DNA of 39,047 nucleotides from Lachnospiraceae bacterium (GTDB lineage: Bacteria > Bacillota > Clostridia > Lachnospirales > Lachnospiraceae), in contig JAFVXW010000049.1 in NCBI GenBank assembly GCA_017500935.1, forward strand, positions 1-39,047. The letters are read 5' to 3'. Position 1 is the stretch's first letter, and every line of letters begins with the position of its first letter. Of this stretch, positions 33,682 through 39,047 are shown one piece after another. Below the pieces are notes generated by a model. The model was not told the DNA's origin and did no database searches. It was given only the letters and a program-made list of their open reading frames with translations. The translations under genes and the position numbers were made by a program.

Positions 33682-35388
33682 ATGTCTACAAAAGCTTATT
33701 ACCCCATTAGCGAAATTGGCGCTGGCAAGCCCGGTTTCTCTACCACACGTTCTATCATTGAAGCTGCTTTCTATGGTAATAACGTAGTTAAGGTTAACAC
33801 CTTAAAAGAAGCATATGAGTTAGCAAAGAACTCTCCCGGTACCGTTGTTACCGATATGCCTGTTAAAGATGGCGAACTGTTCGGCCTTGAAAAAGACGCT
33901 AAGGTTCTGCTGTTCAACGATGGCGCAGTAACCGGCCGTTATGCAGCAGCTCGTCGTATCAAAGGCGAACCCGGCGTAGATGAGAAGAAGCTGGACAAGG
34001 TAGTTATGGACGCTATCTACGAAACCCGCTGGAAAACCATGTATCATGCAACCTGCTATGTAGGTCTTGATCCTGAATTCATGGTTAAGGCACATCTGCT
34101 CATTCCCGAAGGAGAAGAGAACCTGCTTTACAACTGGATGATCAACTTCCAGTATATGAGCGACTGCTACAACAAGATGTACAAGAACTCCAAGCCCGTT
34201 GGCAATGGCAACGAGCCTGATATCTACATCTTCTCCGATCCCCAGTGGGCACCTCATGAAGCTCCTGACGTTGACTACAGCTGCTTAAGTGATCCTCTTA
34301 CCCTGTGCTACTTCGATACCAACCAGAACTGCGCAGCAATCCTTGGTATGAAGTACTTCGGCGAACACAAGAAGGGCACCCTGACCATGGCTTGGGCACT
34401 TGCTAACAGAAACGGTTATGCAGCTTGCCACGGCGGCCAGAAGGAATACATCCTGGAAGACGGCTCCAAGTTCGTTGCTTCCGTATACGGTCTGTCCGGA
34501 TCCGGTAAGTCCACCCTGACCCACGCTAAGCACGGCGGCAAGTATGAAATCAAAGTTCTTCACGACGATGCTTTCATCATCAACACCGATACCTGTGCTT
34601 CCGTAGCATTAGAGCCTACTTACTTCGATAAGACTGCTGACTATCCTACCGGCTGTGCTGATAACGAATACCTGCTTACCGCTCAGAACTGCTCCGCAAC
34701 TATGGACGAAGACGGCAAGATTCAGCTGGTAACCGAAGATATCCGTAACGGTAACGGCCGTGCAATCAAGTCCAAACTGTGGTCTCCCAACCGCGTTGAC
34801 AAGATCGATGCTCCCGTTAATGCTATCTTCTGGATCATGAAAGATCCTACCATTCCCCCTGTAGTGAAGCTGAAAGGTTCTGCTCTGGCATCCGTAATGG
34901 GCGCTACTCTGGCTACCAAGACCTCTTCCGCAGAGCGTGTTGCAGCTGGTACCGACCTGAACGCAATCCGTATCGTACCTTACGCTAACCCCTTCAGAAC
35001 CTATCCTCTGGTTAACGACTATGAGAAGTTCAAGAAGCTGGTAGAAGAAAAGAACGTTGACTGCTACATCGTTAACACCGGCGACTTCATGGGCAAGAAG
35101 GTTAAACCTGCTGATACCCTTGGCATTCTCGAAGCTATCGTAGAAAAGAGAGCAGAGTTCAAGCAGTGGGGTCCTTTCTCCGATATCGAGATCATGGATT
35201 GGACTCTTACCGACAACTTCATCCCTGATCTGACCAACGCTTCTTACGTAAACGAACTCAAGAACGCTATGCTCACCAGAGTAAAAGCTGTTGAGGATTT
35301 CGGTACCAAGAAGGCTGGTTACGATGCACTTCCTGAAGAAGCTCTTGCAGCTTTAAAGAAGATCGTAGCTGAGATCGAAACCATCTAA
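33682..35388 (+). CDS. pckA: phosphoenolpyruvate carboxykinase (ATP type, divergent)
   Basis: 568 residues. Interconverts oxaloacetate and PEP with ATP/ADP. The P-loop is YGLSGSGKSTLT (270-278, Lys276), with the metal/nucleotide segment LHDDAF (294-299); RRIKGEPG and RWKTMYHATCYVG near the N-terminus form the substrate side. The P-loop differs from the usual GxSGTGKTTLS, and the protein is longer than the roughly 530-540 residues of E. coli PckA, so it belongs to a divergent branch. In fermenters it often runs toward oxaloacetate. Very strong codon bias suggests abundant protein. AGGAGGAGG before the ATG; a terminator follows. Confidence 0.93.
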   Translation: MSTKAYYPISEIGAGKPGFSTTRSIIEAAFYGNNVVKVNTLKEAYELAKNSPGTVVTDMPVKDGELFGLEKDAKVLLFNDGAVTGRYAAARRIKGEPGVDEKKLDKVVMDAIYETRWKTMYHATCYVGLDPEFMVKAHLLIPEGEENLLYNWMINFQYMSDCYNKMYKNSKPVGNGNEPDIYIFSDPQWAPHEAPDVDYSCLSDPLTLCYFDTNQNCAAILGMKYFGEHKKGTLTMAWALANRNGYAACHGGQKEYILEDGSKFVASVYGLSGSGKSTLTHAKHGGKYEIKVLHDDAFIINTDTCASVALEPTYFDKTADYPTGCADNEYLLTAQNCSATMDEDGKIQLVTEDIRNGNGRAIKSKLWSPNRVDKIDAPVNAIFWIMKDPTIPPVVKLKGSALASVMGATLATKTSSAERVAAGTDLNAIRIVPYANPFRTYPLVNDYEKFKKLVEEKNVDCYIVNTGDFMGKKVKPADTLGILEAIVEKRAEFKQWGPFSDIEIMDWTLTDNFIPDLTNASYVNELKNAMLTRVKAVEDFGTKKAGYDALPEEALAALKKIVAEIETI

Positions 35389-35404
35389 TTATTATGATGC
35401 ATAT

Positions 35405-35436
35405 ACCCCCGGGTTTTTCGGAACCTGGGGGTTTTT
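35405..35436 (+). terminator. rho-independent terminator of pckA
   Basis: ACCCCCGGGTT pairs with AACCTGGGGGT (one G-T pair) around a short TTTCGG loop, followed by TTTTTGTTTT. Confidence 0.9.
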
Positions 35437-35462
35437 GTTTTAGTATATGTACACTATTTGAT

Positions 35463-35491
35463 TTGACAAAACCATCTGGCAGTGCAATAAT
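35463..35491 (+). promoter_or_regulatory. promoter of the sugar-kinase/nucleotidyltransferase pair
   Basis: TTGACA (35463-35468), 17-bp spacer, AATAAT (35486-35491). The leader to the chosen ATG at 35549 is about 50 nt. Confidence 0.65.
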
Positions 35492-35548
35492 AAGCTAATT
35501 AAACAAAACATAATAAAAATGGGTATTATAATAAAGGATGGAAAAACC

Positions 35549-36718
35549 ATGAGATGTGAAGACAGACTTTTTGAGATATACGGCAAATCCCCGGAAGGTG
35601 TGACCTTCTCCCCTTACCGCATTTGCCCCATCGGCGCACACAGCGACCACAACCTTGGCAAGATCACAGGTTTTGCCATTGATCAGGGAATTCATATTGC
35701 ATACAGACCCAAGCAGAACGGTGTAGTGGAAATGACCAGCCTGCAGTTTCCCAAAAGAGCGCAATGGCATATCAAGGAAATCGGCAGCAAAACCGGTGAC
35801 TGGGCAGATTATCTGCGCGGTGCAACCTGGGCACTGGCTAAAAAGTACAACTTAAATGTAGGGCTTTGCGGTGTGATCGAAGGTTCCCTTCCTATCGGCG
35901 GACTTTCTTCTTCCGCAGCAGTTATTCTGGCATTTCTGGATGCCCTCTGTAAAGTAAACAGAATACATCTGGAGCCCTTTGAACTGATCGGCATTGCATT
36001 TGATGCGGAAAAGAATTATGTAGGTGTCAATGTGGGAACACTGGATCAAAGCTGTGAAGTGCTTTCCAAAAAAGATCACCTTCTGTATCTGGACTGCCGC
36101 GACAATCAGTATGAACTGATTCCGACCAATCCGAATATGAAGCCTTACAAGATCGCCATTTTCTTCTCCGGTCTGGAACACAGCCTTGCAGGCTCCAAAT
36201 ACAACATGCGTGTGGATGAGCTTCGTTCCGGTGTCTATGCGCTGCAGGCCTTTGCAGGAATGGATTACGGCAAGTTCAACGAAGCCAATGCGCGTGACGT
36301 GGATTTTGAAATCTATCAGGCATACAAAGACAGACTGCCCACAACCTGGGCAAGAAGATGTGAACACTGGTATACCGAATTTAAGCGTGTGGAAGCCGGT
36401 GCTGAAGCATGGCGTCAGGGCAATCTGGAAGAATATGGCCGCTTAAGCTTTGAAAGCGGATGGAGCAGTATCCATAACTGGGAATCCGGCGCACCTGAAC
36501 AGATTAAACTCTATGAGATCATGCGTGAAACAGACGGCATTTACGGCGGAAGATTCAGCGGCGCAGGCTTTAAAGGCTGCTGCATGGCACTGATCGAGCC
36601 TGATAAAGCTGAAAAGATCGCAGAAGAAGTGGAAAGAAAATATTTAACAGCATATCCGGAGATGAGAGGAAAATACAGCTTCCATCTTTGTGACAGTGCA
36701 GACGGAGTAAGAATATGA
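35549..36718 (+). CDS. GHMP sugar kinase, galacturonokinase-like
   Basis: 389 residues of the galactokinase branch of GHMP kinases. The N-terminal sugar motif reads SPYRICPIGAHSDHN (21-35). In galactokinases the matching motif is GRxNLIGEHTDYN; here the Glu that contacts the sugar C6 hydroxyl is Ala30. From memory, plant galacturonokinases have almost the same stretch (RICPLGAHIDH). The phosphate loop is GSLPIGGLSSSAA (112-124), the likely catalytic Asp is Asp166 in GTLDQS, and motif 3 is GGRFSGAGFKGCC. The ATG at 35549 has AAAGGATGG upstream; the one at 35519 has none. The stop overlaps the following nucleotidyltransferase by 4 bp, so a sugar-1-phosphate is probably made and then activated. 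Uronate as substrate is inferred. Confidence 0.8.
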   Translation: MRCEDRLFEIYGKSPEGVTFSPYRICPIGAHSDHNLGKITGFAIDQGIHIAYRPKQNGVVEMTSLQFPKRAQWHIKEIGSKTGDWADYLRGATWALAKKYNLNVGLCGVIEGSLPIGGLSSSAAVILAFLDALCKVNRIHLEPFELIGIAFDAEKNYVGVNVGTLDQSCEVLSKKDHLLYLDCRDNQYELIPTNPNMKPYKIAIFFSGLEHSLAGSKYNMRVDELRSGVYALQAFAGMDYGKFNEANARDVDFEIYQAYKDRLPTTWARRCEHWYTEFKRVEAGAEAWRQGNLEEYGRLSFESGWSSIHNWESGAPEQIKLYEIMRETDGIYGGRFSGAGFKGCCMALIEPDKAEKIAEEVERKYLTAYPEMRGKYSFHLCDSADGVRI

Positions 36719-37452
36719 AATGTTTGATCCTTGCAGCAGGTTATGCAACCCGTTTATACCCCTTAACCGAAAACTTTCCAAAGCCCCTTTTAAAAGTAGG
36801 CGAAAAGACCATTCTGGACTGGCTTTTGGACGATATTCACACCTCGGGCCTTGTAGATCAGTATATTGTGATCTCAAACCATAAGTTTGCACATCATTTT
36901 CAGGCCTGGGCAGATGATCACAAGCTGCCGATCACCGTTTTGGATGACGGTACCGAAAGCAACGAAACCCGCCTTGGCGCGGTAAAGGATATCCAGTTTG
37001 CCATTGAAGAATTAAAACTTGATGATGATCTGCTTGTCATTGCAGGCGATAATGTACTGGATTTTTCTCTGGTGGACTATATCCGCTACAGCAAAGAAAA
37101 GAATACCACCTGTATTATGCGTTACTTTGAACCCAACACCGAAAAGCTTCACAAAACCGGTGTGGCAGAAGTGGATGAAAATGACAAGATTATTTCTATG
37201 GAAGAAAAGCCTGCTCACCCCAAGAGTAACTGGTGTACCCCTCCTTTTTATGTATATAAGAAGGAAGATGTGCGCCTTGTCAAGGTCGGCATCGAATCCG
37301 GTTGCGGCGTGGATGCGCCGGGAAGCTTTATTGCATGGCTTTGTACCCAGACTCCTGTGCATGCCTATGAAATGCCCGGTAAGAGATATGATATTGGTAA
37401 TCTTGCAAGCTATGAGGAAGTGCAGAGAAACTATAAGGGGATTGTGAAGTAA
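36715..37452 (+). CDS. sugar-phosphate nucleotidyltransferase
   Basis: 245 residues of the PF00483 nucleotidyl-transferase fold. The N-terminal signature is LAAGYATRLYPLTENFPKPLLKV (the usual GxGTR is YATR here). The catalytic metal site is VIAGDNVLDF, then EEKPAHPKS and GKRYDIGNLASYEEV near the end. It would join a sugar-1-phosphate to NTP. The start overlaps the upstream kinase stop (ATGA), so it is translationally coupled and probably uses that kinase's product. The sugar and nucleotide are unknown; UDP-uronate is a guess from the kinase motif. No terminator is seen after it. Confidence 0.85.
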   Translation: MKCLILAAGYATRLYPLTENFPKPLLKVGEKTILDWLLDDIHTSGLVDQYIVISNHKFAHHFQAWADDHKLPITVLDDGTESNETRLGAVKDIQFAIEELKLDDDLLVIAGDNVLDFSLVDYIRYSKEKNTTCIMRYFEPNTEKLHKTGVAEVDENDKIISMEEKPAHPKSNWCTPPFYVYKKEDVRLVKVGIESGCGVDAPGSFIAWLCTQTPVHAYEMPGKRYDIGNLASYEEVQRNYKGIVK

Positions 37453-37514
37453 GAGAAAAATAATACAAAGCAGATGTGAGCAATACAAAATTACTAAATT
37501 ACATACTAAAATGC

Positions 37515-37542
37515 TTGAAAAATTTGTTGTAAATGTTATAAT
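37515..37542 (+). promoter_or_regulatory. promoter of the AT-rich terminal genes
   Basis: TTGAAA (37515-37520), 16-bp spacer, TATAAT (37537-37542). The leader to the first hypothetical gene is about 45 nt. Confidence 0.6.
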
Positions 37543-37593
37543 TCATACAATATGTATTCTGGTATATATAGTAATTGAGTAAAGGATAAGGAA

Positions 37594-38061
37594 ATGGTAG
37601 AAGATAGGATTTTTTTTAATCCCGGTCCATTAGCAGTTGGTAAAGGATGTGCTTATTTGCTTGCTTTTTTGACAGCAGTTTTTTTTATTCAAGCAGATGA
37701 AAAAGCATATGTGTTTGGAGTAATAACATATTCATGTGGGTGTTTGTGCGACTATATTGAAGTAGCTTGCCGAAAGGATAAAAACAAGTATATACGCAAG
37801 ATATCAGCCTTTTTATCCATACTAATGATAATTCTTGTGGTTGTAGCGTTAGGAATGGCAGTGGTATATGACTCCAATGATACAATAAAGACATTTTTGA
37901 CCAATCACTATATTTGGGTAAACTTCTTTTTGGTCATTTTTTGGGCTATTCCATTGGGAAATGGTATATGGCTTATAATGAAGGGGATTCAAGAAGATGA
38001 TGATAAAGAGACTAAAGTAGATAATATGAAGAATATTTCAGGATTCTTTCTTAAACCCTAA
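37594..38061 (+). CDS. hypothetical membrane protein
   Basis: 155 residues, not recognised. About four hydrophobic segments (near 18-33, 40-53, 68-90 and 108-128) with a short cytoplasmic-looking charged loop RKDKNKYIRK in the middle and an acidic, charged tail (QEDDDKETK). It resembles small polytopic membrane proteins of unknown role. AAAGGATAAGGAA lies directly before the ATG. Base and codon use are clearly more AT-rich than the genes to the left (many ATA, TTA, AAA codons), which suggests acquired DNA. It is followed by two more unrecognised genes in the same direction. Confidence 0.75.
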   Translation: MVEDRIFFNPGPLAVGKGCAYLLAFLTAVFFIQADEKAYVFGVITYSCGCLCDYIEVACRKDKNKYIRKISAFLSILMIILVVVALGMAVVYDSNDTIKTFLTNHYIWVNFFLVIFWAIPLGNGIWLIMKGIQEDDDKETKVDNMKNISGFFLKP

Positions 38062-38082
38062 TATGGATTAGAGGACAAATAT

Positions 38083-38355
38083 ATGGAGATTTGTATTTAT
38101 TTAGTGCCAGCAGTTTTTGGAATTGCATTATGGGTAGGAATTAGTGAATTACTGGAAAGGGTATTAGGAAAAAAGACTGATGAAGTATCTAGGATTAAGA
38201 GAGCTTCAAGACGTCTACATTCCTATGAAGATCATAATACACAATATCGTAGTGAAACAGAATCAACTATTTCGTTTTGGCAAAAAGACAAAATTGATAC
38301 CAAAACAGAAGATAGGATGCGGTACAGTATTAGAAAAAAGGTAAAAGGAAAATAA
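38083..38355 (+). CDS. hypothetical small membrane-anchored protein
   Basis: 90 residues, not recognised. One N-terminal hydrophobic helix (about 3-26, IYLVPAVFGIALWVGISELL), then a hydrophilic, strongly basic and serine-rich tail (RIKRASRRLHSYEDHN ... RYSIRKKVKGK). It is likely a single-span membrane protein with a cytoplasmic tail. GAGGACAAATAT before the ATG. It sits 21 bp after the polytopic protein and 1 bp before the next gene, so the three are probably one operon. Confidence 0.65.
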   Translation: MEICIYLVPAVFGIALWVGISELLERVLGKKTDEVSRIKRASRRLHSYEDHNTQYRSETESTISFWQKDKIDTKTEDRMRYSIRKKVKGK

Positions 38356-38356
38356 A

Positions 38357-38893
38357 ATGAGTGAGGATAAGTATATTCATATTACCTCTCAGGAGTTAGA
38401 AGAAAGAATGATGGCAATCAGAGATTGCTGGAGTCAGTTTTTTACAAAAATGGTGGAATTGTATAAAGAGGAAACCGGAATTACTACTCTCGAGGTTAAG
38501 TATGAGGTAAATACAGAAGCATTACATGAAATTGTTGATAGAGTGTATCAAAGGGAAGATTATTTTAAGCGATACCATTCGGGCATGAAAATGTCGGAAT
38601 ACAAAGAAATTGGACTCAATATGTTTTGGTTAGCTAAGTTTCATCCATTTAACATTGATGGAAAAGGGTTCGATGAGCGATTTTGTTTTGATATTAATGA
38701 GGAATTTATATTACATTATATGTTTATTGCTCTTGAAAAGTTGGCTAAAATTCAAAAAAAGAATTATGATTCGGGACGAATTACACGTTCGCTATATGAT
38801 GAATTATTGTATTCACTGTCTTTTAGAGATATATCGAAAGAAGCAATGGGTATCATTGTTGAGTTAGTAGCCAATATTGTAATCTATGAATAA
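38357..38893 (+). CDS. hypothetical soluble protein
   Basis: 178 residues, not recognised. Soluble, mixed charge and probably largely helical, with several conserved-looking aromatic patches (RDCWSQFFTKMVELYKEE, GLNMFWLAKFHPFNIDG). No signal peptide, membrane helix or known catalytic motif. The FHPFNIDG/DER stretch does not match the Fic motif HPFxxGNGR closely enough to claim it. AAGGAAAATAAA precedes the ATG, one base after the previous stop. AT-rich like its two neighbours. It is the last gene before the 13-bp repeat array. Confidence 0.65.
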   Translation: MSEDKYIHITSQELEERMMAIRDCWSQFFTKMVELYKEETGITTLEVKYEVNTEALHEIVDRVYQREDYFKRYHSGMKMSEYKEIGLNMFWLAKFHPFNIDGKGFDERFCFDINEEFILHYMFIALEKLAKIQKKNYDSGRITRSLYDELLYSLSFRDISKEAMGIIVELVANIVIYE

Positions 38894-38920
38894 AGTAAAG
38901 TATAAAGGATCATCAAACTT

Positions 38921-39047
38921 CCTGATGGTTTGCCAAAGTTTTTGATGGTTCAGTTTGATGGTTTGGCTGATTTTTATCAAGAGTTTTTGATGGTATGGTT
39001 TGATGGGCTGATTTGATGGTTTAGTTTGATGGGCTGGCGTTTGAGAA
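38921..39047. repeat. 13-bp direct repeat array (TTTGATGGnnnnn), runs to the window edge
   Basis: Six exact TTTGATGG cores begin at 38941, 38954, 38986, 38999, 39012 and 39025; five of them open clean 13-bp units with consensus TTTGATGGKYTRG, and one pair is split by a 19-bp insert containing a TGAT/ATCA hairpin. A degenerate copy (CCTGATGG) begins at 38921. The period is not a multiple of three and there is no ORF. Upstream, CATCAAACTT (38911-38920) can pair with AAGTTTTTGATG, linking the gene end to the array. The array is cut by the window end. Confidence 0.85.

Noticed and set aside
38357-38893. Fic-domain toxin
   Set aside because: The KFHPFNIDGKGFDER stretch resembles HPFxxGNGR but lacks the Gly-Asn-Gly-Arg core, so the call is not supported.
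38905-38950. Rho-independent terminator after the last gene
   Set aside because: CATCAAACTT/AAGTTTTTGATG can pair, but it is AT-rich with a two-base bulge, and no T run follows.
38911-39047. CRISPR array
   Set aside because: The units are 13 bp with almost no spacer and variable ends. CRISPR repeats are longer with unique spacers, and no cas genes are nearby.

Overview
The window reads as one stretch of chromosome from an anaerobic, fermentative low-to-moderate-GC Gram-positive bacterium. A gut-type member of the Clostridia, most likely Lachnospiraceae, is my inference. The signs are strong GGAGG ribosome binding sites, Bacillota-style TTGACA/TATAAT promoters, an Rnf complex in the clostridial order C-D-G-E-A-B, a stand-alone biotin-dependent Na+-pump decarboxylase operon, and ispH overlapping a four-domain S1 gene. 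I see no tRNA, rRNA, CRISPR array, transposase or integrase.

Layout. 1-1.6 kb: two minus-strand alpha/beta-hydrolase esterases. 1.9-4.9 kb: alaS, then rpsU with its own promoter and terminator. 5-9.8 kb: a DD-carboxypeptidase, a membrane-anchored metallophosphoesterase, scpA-scpB and a second DD-carboxypeptidase. 9.9-15.3 kb: a five-gene biotin-dependent operon carrying a CoA-ester-type (12S/MmdA-like) carboxyltransferase, an OadG-like protein with an extra exported domain, a biotin carrier, the membrane beta subunit, and an oxaloacetate-type (5S/OadA-like) carboxyltransferase. 15.3-15.5 kb: a perfect 21-bp palindrome and a GC-rich self-folding cassette. 15.6-20.5 kb: an RpiR-type regulator, an HI0933-family flavoprotein, cmk, ispH and rpsA. 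20.6-21.7 kb (minus): a YprB-like RNase H-fold exonuclease. 21.8-26.8 kb: rnfCDGEAB. 26.8-29.4 kb: an aldo/keto reductase with a ferredoxin tail, then thrC. 29.5-30.9 kb (minus): citrate synthase. 31-33.5 kb: deoC and an M24 aminopeptidase P. 33.7-35.4 kb: an ATP-type PEP carboxykinase behind a structured leader. 35.5-37.5 kb: a galacturonokinase-like GHMP kinase overlapping a sugar-nucleotidyltransferase. 37.5-39 kb: three unrecognised AT-rich genes, then an array of 13-bp direct repeats that runs to the window end.

How the genes work together. The metabolic genes meet at oxaloacetate and ion-gradient bioenergetics. PEP carboxykinase links PEP and oxaloacetate, citrate synthase consumes oxaloacetate, the biotin operon probably decarboxylates or transcarboxylates it at a Na+ pump, and Rnf couples ferredoxin:NAD electron flow to an ion gradient. 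The items most worth a second look are the dual-carboxyltransferase operon, the uronate-kinase/nucleotidyltransferase pair, the structured intergenic cassette at 15.34-15.49 kb, and the AT-rich end with its 13-bp repeats. No database search was possible. Family calls rest on motifs, length and gene order.
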